From assembly GCF_023822005.2 (NCBI RefSeq), contig NZ_CP098806.1, forward strand, positions 2,232,001 through 2,296,000: a DNA stretch of 64,000 bases, in the 5' to 3' direction. Origin of the DNA: Dyadobacter fanqingshengii (GTDB taxonomy: Bacteria > Bacteroidota > Bacteroidia > Cytophagales > Spirosomataceae). Numbering within the stretch: the first letter of the stretch is position 1; each line of letters starts with the position of its first letter. The translations under genes and the position numbers were made by a program. Shown here in pieces: positions 26,474-35,179 of the stretch. The notes below the pieces were generated by a model, which saw nothing but the letters and a program-made list of their open reading frames with translations, did no database searches and had not been told where the DNA came from.

Positions 26474-27427
26474 CTAGAATGGCAATTTACCAAGATCCAC
26501 GTTTCCGCCGGTCAGGATAATGCCTGCTTTTTTCCCCTGAAACTGGTCTTTGTTCTTAATAAATGCGGCCAGAGAAACTGCGCCTGACGGCTCCACAACG
26601 AGCTTCATCCGCTCCCACAAATAACGCATTGCCTGAATGATCTCTTCATCCGAGACCGTTAAAACGTCCGTAACATGTTGCTTAATAATGGGAAACGTTT
26701 TGTCTCCCAGGTAAGTCAGCAAACCATCCGCGATGGTTTTAACGTAAGGTGCTTTCTCGATCTTGTCACTTCTGAATGACAGCACGGCGTCTGCCGCACC
26801 TTCCGGCTCGCCTGCGTAAACCTTTGTTCCCGGCGAAAAATAATGTGCGGATAATGCAGTGCCGCTCAAAAGCCCGCCGCCGCCGACGGGCGCAAAGATC
26901 AGGTCCAGCTTCTCTTCGCAATCCTCAATGAGTTCCTTTGCCGCAGTTGCCTGTCCGGCCATTACTGCATAATTATTGAAAGGGTGGATAAATGTAGCGC
27001 CGGTTTGCTTAATAATTTCCTGCACCGTATGCTCCCGTTCCTCGGGCGTATTTTTACAAAAGGTGATCTCACCACCGTAACCTTCCACCGCCTTGATCTT
27101 TACCAACGGCGAATTGTCAGGCATAACAATGTATGCCTTCGCTCCCACTTTGGCCGCTGCAAATGCAATTGCCTGCGCGTGATTTCCACTGGAATGTGTG
27201 GTAACCCCGTTTTTTAACTGGTCCTCCGTAAGCGAAAGGATTGCATTAAGTCCTCCCCTCGCCTTGAACGCGCCGATTTTTTGCAGGTTCTCGCATTTAA
27301 AAAACACCTCTGCTCCACACAGATCATTCAAAAAGCTGGAAGTCAGAACCGGCGTGTGGTGAATGTATGGCGCTACGAGCTTGTGCGCTGCCTCAATGGC
27401 TTCCCTGTTTGGTATTGTATCAGACAT
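26474..27427 (-). CDS. PLP-dependent serine/threonine ammonia-lyase or racemase
   Basis: A 317-residue fold-type II PLP enzyme. The PLP-binding Lys is in KIGAFKARGGLNAI, the phosphate-binding glycine loop is VGGGGLLSG, and the catalytic helix region is THSSGNHAQAIAFAA. There is no C-terminal ACT domain, so it is the short catabolic/racemase-like type rather than biosynthetic IlvA. Threonine dehydratase, serine racemase or 3-hydroxyaspartate ammonia-lyase activity are all possible, and sequence alone does not decide. Confidence 0.88.
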   Translation of the reverse strand: MSDTIPNREAIEAAHKLVAPYIHHTPVLTSSFLNDLCGAEVFFKCENLQKIGAFKARGGLNAILSLTEDQLKNGVTTHSSGNHAQAIAFAAAKVGAKAYIVMPDNSPLVKIKAVEGYGGEITFCKNTPEEREHTVQEIIKQTGATFIHPFNNYAVMAGQATAAKELIEDCEEKLDLIFAPVGGGGLLSGTALSAHYFSPGTKVYAGEPEGAADAVLSFRSDKIEKAPYVKTIADGLLTYLGDKTFPIIKQHVTDVLTVSDEEIIQAMRYLWERMKLVVEPSGAVSLAAFIKNKDQFQGKKAGIILTGGNVDLGKLPF

Positions 27428-27487
27428 ATCAGATTCTTAACACGACTATTCTTGATCCATTAATGGAAACAAAAATAAATAAAAAAA

Positions 27488-27511
27488 GAGCCCGTCGTAC
27501 CGGACGGGCTC
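27488..27511 (-). terminator. Terminator of the OmpA-family gene
   Basis: GAGCCCGTC pairs with GACGGGCTC around a 6-base loop. On the minus strand it is followed by TTTTTTT. It lies 22 bases after the stop of the OmpA-like gene. Confidence 0.85.
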
Positions 27512-27533
27512 TGGAAATAATGCAATCCAACTG

Positions 27534-28421
27534 TTACTTGCCAGCGTTAGGCGTGTACAGGTTAAAGAATTGATCCAATTTCGGCGTAATGATAATTTCA
27601 GTACGACGGTTCAAGCTGCGGTTTGGCGCTGAATCATTTGCCACTTTGGGTAAATATTCGCCACGGCCACCAGCAATCATACGAACAGGCTCAACTCCAT
27701 ATTTCTTTTGCAGCGTACGGGCAACTGACGTAGCACGCAAAACGCTGAGATCCCAGTTGTCAGACACTTTATCCGTAGCGATAGGCACATTATCCGTGTG
27801 GCCCTCGATCAGGATTTCGATTTCTTTGTAGTCGTTCAGGATCTTGGCAACTTTGCTCAACACCGACTCAGCTTGTGTATTGATAACCGAGCTTCCGGAT
27901 TTGAACAACATTTTGTCAGAAAGCGAAACGTAAACAACACCTTTCTTCACTTCGATCTGAACGTCTTCGTCGCTCACATCAGCCAATGAACGTTTCAGGT
28001 TCAACACCAGCGCCATGTTCAGAGAATCTTTTTTCTGAATGCTGGTATTCAGATCGCGGATCTGAGTGCCCTGTGCATCCATCATTGCAAGCGATTTTTT
28101 GATGCTTTCAGATCCTTCTTTGCTTATAACGGAAAGGTCAGACATGCGGTCAAGCAGGTTGTTGTTGTTCTTTTTCAAGAATTCAACTTGTTCTTCCAGC
28201 TCTTTCAATTTCGCATTTTTGCTGGTAAGCTCGTCATTTTTAGCCTTCAAATCATTATTAAGTCCGGCAGTTCTGCTGTCGCAATCGTTCAAGTCAGCGC
28301 GTGCCTTATCTAGCTGGATCTGGATTTCACTGGCTTGTTTCTGTGCAGTAAGCAATTTCTTCTTACTCGCACAAGAGCCAAGAATAAAGAGCATAGCAAC
28401 GGCCAAAAGCGTTTGTTTCAT
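27534..28421 (-). CDS. OmpA-family lipoprotein (peptidoglycan-binding)
   Basis: A 295-residue protein: lipoprotein signal MKQTLLAVAMLFILGSCASK, then a long coiled coil (about 25-120, rich in KLKELEEQVEFLKKNNNN), then an OmpA C-terminal domain with LFKSGSSVINTQAESVLSKV, IEILIEGHTDNVPI and SVLRATSVARTLQKKYGVEP, RRTEIIITP. It tethers the outer membrane to peptidoglycan. The coiled coil resembles YiaD/Pal-type or gliding-associated OmpA proteins. It is monocistronic, with a terminator directly downstream. Confidence 0.9.
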   Translation of the reverse strand: MKQTLLAVAMLFILGSCASKKKLLTAQKQASEIQIQLDKARADLNDCDSRTAGLNNDLKAKNDELTSKNAKLKELEEQVEFLKKNNNNLLDRMSDLSVISKEGSESIKKSLAMMDAQGTQIRDLNTSIQKKDSLNMALVLNLKRSLADVSDEDVQIEVKKGVVYVSLSDKMLFKSGSSVINTQAESVLSKVAKILNDYKEIEILIEGHTDNVPIATDKVSDNWDLSVLRATSVARTLQKKYGVEPVRMIAGGRGEYLPKVANDSAPNRSLNRRTEIIITPKLDQFFNLYTPNAGK

Positions 28422-28543
28422 AATAAAGGGTGGTTAATTAAATCTATAGAGTTAAGTATAAAAAATTGGTACGCAAGTAAATTCTAAAAATATCGAGCCA
28501 AACCATTGCAGATCACGGCCCCTTTCAAATCGCAAATGTACTA

Positions 28544-28580
28544 AAAAAGGAAAGACTGTTCCAGACAATCTTTCCTTTTT
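28544..28580 (-). terminator. Terminator after the GLPGLI gene
   Basis: A 12-bp perfect stem AAAAAGGAAAGA / TCTTTCCTTTTT (28544-28555, 28569-28580), with a T-run on either strand. It lies 28 bases beyond the GLPGLI stop. Confidence 0.75.
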
Positions 28581-28608
28581 CAGCTTTTTGGATAATTCTA
28601 ATTAAAAA

Positions 28609-29361
28609 CTAATAGGGTATCGACCAGAACGGGTTCCGGTGCGCTTTGATGCTGTCCCGGATATGCGTACTCATCAATTCGTTGTATTTCTGCGTATCGA
28701 TCTTTTTGCCTTTCATCTTTTTAGGCATAGCCAGTTCCTCGGCGGTAACCGGTCTGAATTTCACTTCTTTGGCGGTTGTAACAATGTCCCCGTCATTCAC
28801 GTCCAGTTCAAGGATCATTCCCGGCAATCCTCCGTATAGCTGCGGGCCGCCCGACACAGGAATGTTATCTGCAAACCACGCGGTTATTTTCTGGCCTTTC
28901 ACGGTGTCTTCCGTGACCGCCATCATGCACATGTAGCCCGCCACTTCCTTGATCTTGTTCATCACTTTCCAGTTGGGCGTTTGCAATGAGTCTTCAATGA
29001 TGTAGGTTTTTCCGAGCATTGCGATCACATCCGTCATTTTGCCATTTTCATAGTCGCGGAAACTTTTAAACTCTAGATTGGTCCAGGAATATCCGCCTTC
29101 TGATAATGTCTCAACTTTGGGATAAGTGTAATAACTCTGCTTATCATTAAATACCAGCAACATCTCCTGCTTGGATTCATCATCGTTGCCCCAGGTAAGT
29201 TTCAGCCTGTCCTTTTCTTCCTGACTCAGATAACTCAGACGTGAATACACCCGGGTCCAGTGAAAAACCCGCTCGTAAGTAATTTCGCCCTCCGATTTCT
29301 GAGCATCGGCAAAAAATACGACGGCAACGAGCAACAACATTGTTATAAATACGGCTCTCAT
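28609..29361 (-). CDS. GLPGLI family protein
   Basis: A 250-residue secreted protein (signal MRAVFITMLLLVAVVFFADAQ) of the Bacteroidetes GLPGLI family, named for the motif seen here as GGLPGMILEL. The preceding ITAWFADNIPVSGGPQLY is also typical, as is YMCMMAVTEDTVKGQ. Family function is unknown; members often sit beside TonB-linked or OMP beta-barrel receptors, and here the stop of the barrel gene is 17 bases upstream. The pair is probably one transcript, and the products may act together at the outer membrane (inference). Confidence 0.9.
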   Translation of the reverse strand: MRAVFITMLLLVAVVFFADAQKSEGEITYERVFHWTRVYSRLSYLSQEEKDRLKLTWGNDDESKQEMLLVFNDKQSYYTYPKVETLSEGGYSWTNLEFKSFRDYENGKMTDVIAMLGKTYIIEDSLQTPNWKVMNKIKEVAGYMCMMAVTEDTVKGQKITAWFADNIPVSGGPQLYGGLPGMILELDVNDGDIVTTAKEVKFRPVTAEELAMPKKMKGKKIDTQKYNELMSTHIRDSIKAHRNPFWSIPY

Positions 29362-29378
29362 AGGTTTTGATCAATGTT

Positions 29379-32240
29379 TTAGAAATTGTTATTGCGACGA
29401 ACTGAGGCAGTTACACCTCGCATATTATACGTGAAGCTCAGCATAAAATATCTGGACAATGTCGCCACGCGCCTTTCAGTGTAATAGTTTTGATTCACAT
29501 TTTGGGTTATACCCAGATTTTTCTTGAACACGTCATTGGCAGTAAGCCGGATTTCTCCTTTTTTACTTTTCAGGATGATCTTGTACACAGAAAGATTCAG
29601 GATCGGCAATTTTTGATCGAAGCCAAACTGATCATTTTTATAGATCCTGTAATTGAAACGGGCGTTAAAGTAAATGTCCTTGGGCCCCTTCGCATTTACA
29701 TCAGCTCCATAAGTCGCATTAAAGATCTTCTGGTTCTGGTTTGTGTTGATGGAATATTCTGAATTGCTGAAACCCCAGTTCGCATTTCCATAAAAAGTAA
29801 ATGCATCGCTCGGCGTTAAATCCAGACGAGTTCCAAAATTATAACTATTTGTGTTTGTCTCATTTTCAACGTCATTAATGTAAGTAATGTTGTTGTTATA
29901 ATTGACGCTCGCATTCAGGTTCATCGTTGCCTTCGTTTTCTTTAAAGGAAAGCCAAAACCGCCATAACTTCCGTAGCTGTATCCCCCGGAAATATTGATC
30001 GGCCTGGTTGTAGTAATGAGATTTTCAACATTCACTGTCCGGTTATAGACGATCTGATTTACATTATAATTATAAGAAAGACCGATATAAAGGTTGATAA
30101 AATTGGCCGGGTTGAACATGTTATAACCTGCATACACGCTGTGTGTAGAAGATGGGATCAGGTCCGGATTTCCCTCGGTGATGAAAAGCGGGTTGCTGTT
30201 ATCCACTATAGGCTGCAAATCGGTAATCGACGGCTCACGTACATTCAAACCATATTCTGCGTACAAATAACGGTTATTTTTCAGGTCATAATTTAATGAA
30301 ACGTTTGGCACGAGTGTGAAATAGCTTTTGCTTACACGCATAAAATCGGAAGCAGCTTTGTCAGCAGCAAACTTTCCTCTCAGTTCGAACTGGACACCGG
30401 CCAACCCGGCAGAGAGATTGAGTCCTTTATTCGAGTAACGCAGGCTGGTCCCTACGCGGTTGTAAGTGAAATCATTGGAATAAAACCTTGTCAGCTGCGT
30501 ATTAACTTCCCGTTCCGCATCCGAAAGATTGAACACATCGCGGTCCACTTTATCCTTCCGCATGCTGTAATTGTAGAATGTCTCCCAGAAGAATTTCTTG
30601 GCAAAAGGCTCAATGTATGACAAGCTGCCTTTCAGGTTGCCCCGCGTGCTTTCGGTTTCATTAAGCTGGTTAATAATGCTGTTTCGTGCCGGATCCTGAA
30701 AGAAAGTGTTGGTCGAGCTCAGATTTTTGTTCTCGTCAGCATTGTTGACGTTGTAAGCAACGCTGGCCGCAAAATTCCTGCCCTTTTTCTTAAACTTATG
30801 CCGATAAATAAGCAGGTTGGCCATCGCGAACGAATTGTATTCGCTCACGTTTTTTACGGCTGACTGGTTGGTTGCCACGCCTTCGTTGCGGAACGATTGC
30901 TGGTAACTGTCAAAATTATCATCCCCTGCATTGATCCTAGAATTGCTGATCAGGATGATGGTGTTCAGGGAGTCAATATTTTTTTCAAAGCGGAAGCTTG
31001 GGCGATGGTTTCCTGTAAATCCGATCGTTTTGGAATTGGCCAGTGAGCTGTACGAATCGTTTGTCAGGAAGTTTTCTGTACTTGAACGCACGTCCATGAT
31101 CGCCTTCGTCTGGTTATAAAAATAGCTGGTGCTCAGCTTCGTTTTTTTGTCATCATAATTATAGTTGGCACCGCCCGCGAAATTTTTAGTAAAACCTTCC
31201 GATCCTCCTCCACCCCAGTTAGGCTGAATCGTAATCTCGTCGCCTCCATAATTACGACCGCTGCTAAAACCAAAATCACCGTCATCACCCCAGTTGAAAG
31301 ACTGGCTTCCTTTAAAATCCTGGTAATCGTTCCGGGCAATGCCGGATTGGTTTGTGTTATTTCCAAAGCCCAGCAAGGCAAATTGTTGCTTATCGTTGAA
31401 GCGGTTGTAGCTTACCTTTCCTTCCAGTCGCTTGTCCGTTCCCACGCCCGCAATCGCCTTTCCGAAGCCGCCTTTCTTATGGCTATCCTTTAATTCCAGG
31501 TTGACCGTCTTTTCACGTTTTCCATCATCCACGCCCGTCACTTTGGACTGCTCCGTTTTGCCATTGAAAACCTGAACTTTATTAATAGCCTCTGCGGGAA
31601 GATTTTTTGTGGCCATCTTCGGATCATCGCCAAAGAACCGCTTACCGTCCACCGTTACACGTTTCACTTCCTCACCCTGTGCCTTAATGTTCCCGTCTGC
31701 ATCAACCTGCATGCCGGGCAATTTCCGGAGCAGGTCTTCCACAGTTGATCCTGGCGGAACTTTGAATGCCCGGGCGTCAAATTCCACCGTATCACCCCGT
31801 ATGCTCAACGGCGCCCTTGCGGTTTTAATAACGACCTCGTAGAGCTCCTTTTGCAATACTTTCATTTTCATCCTGCCCAAATCTGTTAAATCGCCATCTT
31901 TCGGGTTAACCGTTTCCTGATAAGGTACAAAGCCTACATAAGATACTTTGAAAATGTATTGCGCACGTTTCAGGTTTTTCAATTCAAATGCACCTTCTTT
32001 GTTCGTTCTTCCGAAGTTGACCAACGATGAATCTTTGGGTAATAGCAGCATGACCGTGGCTTCGGGCAAGACTGCACCCGAGGTGTCTGTAACAACACCT
32101 TTCAGCGTAAAGCGTCCTCCGGTTTGTGCGTGCACAACCGTCAAATGAAGACATAAATAGAACAGAAGTAGGATTTTTTTCAAGGCTGGTCTGGTGGTTA
32201 TGTGAATAGTAGGTTGTAACTGATAAATTACATTACGCAA
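29379..32240 (-). CDS. Outer-membrane beta-barrel receptor with CarboxypepD_reg domain
   Basis: A 953-residue TonB-receptor-like protein. The signal is near residues 22-40 (LKKILLLFYLCLHLTVVHAQ), the regulatory-like beta domain about 45-125 (GVVTDTSGAVLPEATVMLL), the plug-like region about 150-270 with VEDLLRKLPGMQVDADGNI and KRVTVDGKRFFGDDP, and the rest a barrel. It fits the outer-membrane protein beta-barrel family (PF14905-like) rather than SusC: there is no SusD partner and it is paired with GLPGLI. The start may be the ATG at 32240 or a later codon nearer the hydrophobic core. Confidence 0.88.
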   Translation of the reverse strand: MRNVIYQLQPTIHITTRPALKKILLLFYLCLHLTVVHAQTGGRFTLKGVVTDTSGAVLPEATVMLLLPKDSSLVNFGRTNKEGAFELKNLKRAQYIFKVSYVGFVPYQETVNPKDGDLTDLGRMKMKVLQKELYEVVIKTARAPLSIRGDTVEFDARAFKVPPGSTVEDLLRKLPGMQVDADGNIKAQGEEVKRVTVDGKRFFGDDPKMATKNLPAEAINKVQVFNGKTEQSKVTGVDDGKREKTVNLELKDSHKKGGFGKAIAGVGTDKRLEGKVSYNRFNDKQQFALLGFGNNTNQSGIARNDYQDFKGSQSFNWGDDGDFGFSSGRNYGGDEITIQPNWGGGGSEGFTKNFAGGANYNYDDKKTKLSTSYFYNQTKAIMDVRSSTENFLTNDSYSSLANSKTIGFTGNHRPSFRFEKNIDSLNTIILISNSRINAGDDNFDSYQQSFRNEGVATNQSAVKNVSEYNSFAMANLLIYRHKFKKKGRNFAASVAYNVNNADENKNLSSTNTFFQDPARNSIINQLNETESTRGNLKGSLSYIEPFAKKFFWETFYNYSMRKDKVDRDVFNLSDAEREVNTQLTRFYSNDFTYNRVGTSLRYSNKGLNLSAGLAGVQFELRGKFAADKAASDFMRVSKSYFTLVPNVSLNYDLKNNRYLYAEYGLNVREPSITDLQPIVDNSNPLFITEGNPDLIPSSTHSVYAGYNMFNPANFINLYIGLSYNYNVNQIVYNRTVNVENLITTTRPINISGGYSYGSYGGFGFPLKKTKATMNLNASVNYNNNITYINDVENETNTNSYNFGTRLDLTPSDAFTFYGNANWGFSNSEYSINTNQNQKIFNATYGADVNAKGPKDIYFNARFNYRIYKNDQFGFDQKLPILNLSVYKIILKSKKGEIRLTANDVFKKNLGITQNVNQNYYTERRVATLSRYFMLSFTYNMRGVTASVRRNNNF

Positions 32241-32456
32241 TAATAGATAAACTGCTGCAACTTTACAACTAATGAATTAGTTTGAGAGCCATTTTATAGG
32301 ATGTTAATAAAAAATTAACTTAAATTAAGATTCTAGCCCTAATATATAAAAACGTTATATATAAGTTACTTTAATCTCAAAGAAAAATAAATTAATTTAT
32401 TTTGCGGTTACAAAATGCGAACACCATTCGCCACGACACCATCTATTTTTGAATAA

Positions 32457-32969
32457 ATGAGAACAATTGGCCTAATATCAGACACACACGGCTATCTGGA
32501 CGAGCGGGTATTCGATCACTTTGCAAACTGCGATGAGATTTGGCATGCGGGGGATATAGGGTCGGTCAAAATCATTGACCAACTGGAAGCATTCAAACCT
32601 TGCCGGATTGTTTTCGGTAACATTGATAACAATGATATCCGGGCCAGGACGGTGGAGAACCTGCATTTTGATATGGAAGGATTTCGGGTGTGGATCACGC
32701 ATATAGGCGGCGCGCCCCCGCGTTACAATCCTATGGTGATGCCTGAACTAAAATCCCAGACACCGGATATATTCGTTTGCGGGCATTCACACATTCTGCG
32801 CGTGATCCGTGATAAATCGTTGAATAACATGCTTTACATTAACCCCGGCGCGGCTGGCCGGGAAGGCTTTCATAAGTTCCGGACTTTGCTCCGCTTCAAT
32901 CTGCACGAAGGCCTGATCAGTCAGATGGAGGCTATTGAACTGGGAAAACGGGGGGCGATAATCAATTAA
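32457..32969 (+). CDS. Metallophosphoesterase, YfcE/MJ0936-type
   Basis: A 170-residue calcineurin-like phosphodiesterase of the small YfcE/MJ0936 group. Metal-binding motifs are GLISDTHGYLD (DxH), WHAGDIGS (GD), VFGNIDNND (GNxD), ITHIGG and FVCGHSHI (GHxH), and NPGAAG near the end. It hydrolyses phosphodiesters in vitro; the cellular substrate is unknown. Its last 4 bases overlap the convergent M28 peptidase gene. Confidence 0.92.
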   Translation: MRTIGLISDTHGYLDERVFDHFANCDEIWHAGDIGSVKIIDQLEAFKPCRIVFGNIDNNDIRARTVENLHFDMEGFRVWITHIGGAPPRYNPMVMPELKSQTPDIFVCGHSHILRVIRDKSLNNMLYINPGAAGREGFHKFRTLLRFNLHEGLISQMEAIELGKRGAIIN

Positions 32970-34189
32970 AAGGTTACAGAAACCTTTTTTGTTTCAGAAC
33001 CACGCAAGAACTCTGCCTCCACTTTCTCGCCTTTTTCATGTTTGCCGAGCACTTCCATATAATCGTAAATGGACGTAATTTCCTTTCCGGCAAGCTTCTT
33101 AATAATGTCGCCAGCCTGGATTCCTGCCTTTTCGGCTGGACGTGCTTTTGAAACGCCGTCTATTTTGAGACCTTTTCCGGAATAACTGTAATCCGGCATT
33201 ACGCCTAATGTGACTTTAAAATCTGTCGTCTTGTCGCCCGTATGGGGGTTTGCAGCGGCAACGAACTGCGGATCAACGGTTTCTTTATCGAGGTTTTCGA
33301 GCAGCCCTGCAATAATGCTCAGGATTTTAGCTTCGCCGTCAAAATTTATGCGTTCAATATCGTCGCTCACTTTATGATAATCTCCATGTCCGCCTGTAAA
33401 GAACTGGACAACAGGAATGTTTTTCAAATAGAAAGAAGTGTGGTCCGATGCGCCTACGCCGGAAGAATCCACCGTGTATTTCAGATTCTGCGCTTTGGCA
33501 AGTCCTGGAATCAATTTTCCCCAAACAGGACTGGTGCCCCATCCCGAAACGATGATTCCTTTTTCATCACTCAACCGACCTATCATGTCCATATTAATCA
33601 TGCAGGAAATGGCGGTAAGCGGAACCGTGGGACTTTCGGTAAAATGCTTGGAGCCGAGCAGACCGAGCTCTTCGCCTGAAAATGCAAGAAAAAGATAATT
33701 GTGTTTTTCAGTAATGTTGTTTTTCGCAAAATACTTTGCCAGCTCCAAAAGACCGGTCGTCCCCGAAGCATTATCATCGGCACCATTGTGGATTTTATTT
33801 CGGCTATCCGGTGACAGCGAACTTCCCTGAAACCCTTTCCCCAAATGATCATAATGTGCACCTATCACGATCGTTTTTTTAGCACCATTATCCAGAAAAC
33901 CAGCCACATTTCTTCCGGTAACCTGGTGCAGATTGCCTTCAATGGAATACTTAACCTGAAAAGGCTGAAAAAAAGCAGCGTCGCTTCCGGCTGGTTTCAA
34001 GCCCAGCTCACCAAAAATCGTGGCAATGTAATTAGCCGACCTGATCTCTCCCAGACTCCCTGTGCCACGCCCCTCCATTTCATCGGAAGCAAGGAATTCA
34101 ATGTGTTTGCGGATAGCTGCCGCTTGAAATTGTTGTGCAGAGGACAGCAAAGAAGTGCAGGCAAGCACAAGCAAAAGAAGATATTTCAT
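32966..34189 (-). CDS. Secreted M28-family zinc aminopeptidase with PDZ domain
   Basis: A 407-residue exported peptidase. The signal is MKYLLLLVLACTSLLSSAQQ; the start at 34189 was chosen for it. A PA-like insertion precedes the M28 catalytic domain with dinuclear zinc ligands in IGAHYDHLG, NGADDNASGTTGLLEL, FSGEELGLLGS, INMDMIGRL and GHGDYH. The C-terminal PDZ domain (about 310-400) has KARPAEKAGIQAGDIIKKLAG. It probably trims peptides in the periplasm or outside the cell. It follows the MerR gene on the same strand by 27 bases. Confidence 0.92.
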   Translation of the reverse strand: MKYLLLLVLACTSLLSSAQQFQAAAIRKHIEFLASDEMEGRGTGSLGEIRSANYIATIFGELGLKPAGSDAAFFQPFQVKYSIEGNLHQVTGRNVAGFLDNGAKKTIVIGAHYDHLGKGFQGSSLSPDSRNKIHNGADDNASGTTGLLELAKYFAKNNITEKHNYLFLAFSGEELGLLGSKHFTESPTVPLTAISCMINMDMIGRLSDEKGIIVSGWGTSPVWGKLIPGLAKAQNLKYTVDSSGVGASDHTSFYLKNIPVVQFFTGGHGDYHKVSDDIERINFDGEAKILSIIAGLLENLDKETVDPQFVAAANPHTGDKTTDFKVTLGVMPDYSYSGKGLKIDGVSKARPAEKAGIQAGDIIKKLAGKEITSIYDYMEVLGKHEKGEKVEAEFLRGSETKKVSVTF

Positions 34190-34216
34190 GGGAACCTCAG
34201 GATTAGGCAAAATAAA

Positions 34217-34528
34217 TTATAAAGTTTCCTGCAACTCAACCAGGAACTTGCGGACACGCATTAAACGCTGTATAAGGAGCTGCGATTCCTCTTTTCTGCG
34301 CATCTGCTCGCGTGCTCCTTTGATCGTACGCCCCTGCTTATCACGCTGGTGCATGATCTTGCGTATAATCTCAATGTCGCGCTCTGTGTATCTCCGCCTG
34401 TTACGCGCGTCCCGTTTGGGGTTTAGCTGAGGAAACTTTTTTTCCCAAAAACGCAGGGCCGAGGGTTCGCAGCCAACCATTTCGGCTACTTCATTGGTGT
34501 CGTAATATAGTTTGGTGTTCGCTTGCAT
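34217..34528 (-). CDS. MerR-family transcriptional regulator
   Basis: A 103-residue regulator with the MerR winged helix at its N-terminus: YYDTNEVAEMVGCEPSALRFWEKKFPQL, then RRRYTERDIEIIRKI. A basic coiled-coil segment (LMRVRKFLVELQ) follows. There is no sizeable effector domain, so any signal must be sensed by another partner or not at all. This short type is widespread in Bacteroidota. A good -7 element lies upstream at 34550-34557. It may regulate the peptidase gene directly downstream. Confidence 0.88.
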   Translation of the reverse strand: MQANTKLYYDTNEVAEMVGCEPSALRFWEKKFPQLNPKRDARNRRRYTERDIEIIRKIMHQRDKQGRTIKGAREQMRRKEESQLLIQRLMRVRKFLVELQETL

Positions 34529-34549
34529 GACTTTGGCCGGTGATCAATA

Positions 34550-34557
34550 CAAATATA
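34550..34557 (-). promoter_or_regulatory. -7 element before the merR-like gene (TAnnTTTG)
   Basis: On the minus strand TATATTTG, an exact match to the consensus, lies 21 bases before the ATG at 34528. Confidence 0.5.
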
Positions 34558-34570
34558 CTCATGGCCACAA

Positions 34571-34999
34571 TTAAAGTCTGTTTTCTGCCAGATTTTTGAT
34601 TTTTTCCAATGCAGTTTCAGCAAATTCGACAGACGAATCGTAGTAAGCCTGCCCATCTTCCAAAACACCGAAATCACCTATTTCCAGTTGCAGCAAAACG
34701 CCGTCCACTTCTTCCGAGAGCCTGTAAGTGTATGCAATGTCGTAAGCGGCGGGTGGCAATTCCCATTTGTCCACATATAATGAGAGTTTCAAAACCGCAT
34801 TCGGTTCGCTCTCCGAAACCGTGAGCTTGGTGATGCCCGTCCATTCGATGATCCTGCCGGGTTCCAGGTAGTAATCATCAAATCCGGACGGGAGGTCGTC
34901 CCATTGCCGGATGTATTTTGGGGCCACCAGCACTTCCCAAACTTTGCTTAAAGGGGCTTCTATTTGTATCTGATCATTTACTATCAACGTCCGGTCCAT
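34571..34999 (-). CDS. SRPBCC/START-like domain protein
   Basis: A 142-residue protein (MDRTLIVNDQIQIEAPLSKVWEVLVAPKYIRQWDDLP) of the SRPBCC superfamily, closest to the AHSA1-like group (helix-grip fold binding small hydrophobic ligands). The conserved opening APLSKVWEVL and the C-terminal helix YDSSVEFAETALEKIKNLA are clear. No catalytic residues can be assigned. The start at 34999 was chosen because it opens the domain; the longest frame adds 26 unrelated residues. Confidence 0.82.
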   Translation of the reverse strand: MDRTLIVNDQIQIEAPLSKVWEVLVAPKYIRQWDDLPSGFDDYYLEPGRIIEWTGITKLTVSESEPNAVLKLSLYVDKWELPPAAYDIAYTYRLSEEVDGVLLQLEIGDFGVLEDGQAYYDSSVEFAETALEKIKNLAENRL

Positions 35000-35179
35000 T
35001 GTTCTGTGTTTTACTTTTTGCAATATACGTTTACCTTGGATAACTAAAACTATGCCGCTTTGCTCTAAAACCGGCATTTGACCGGAAAATCACCTGCAGT
35101 TCCCGACAAATTACAACATGAAGCAAACTTTAACTTACTTTACGCCCGGATCCCAAACCGCCAATTTTTATTTTACAGA

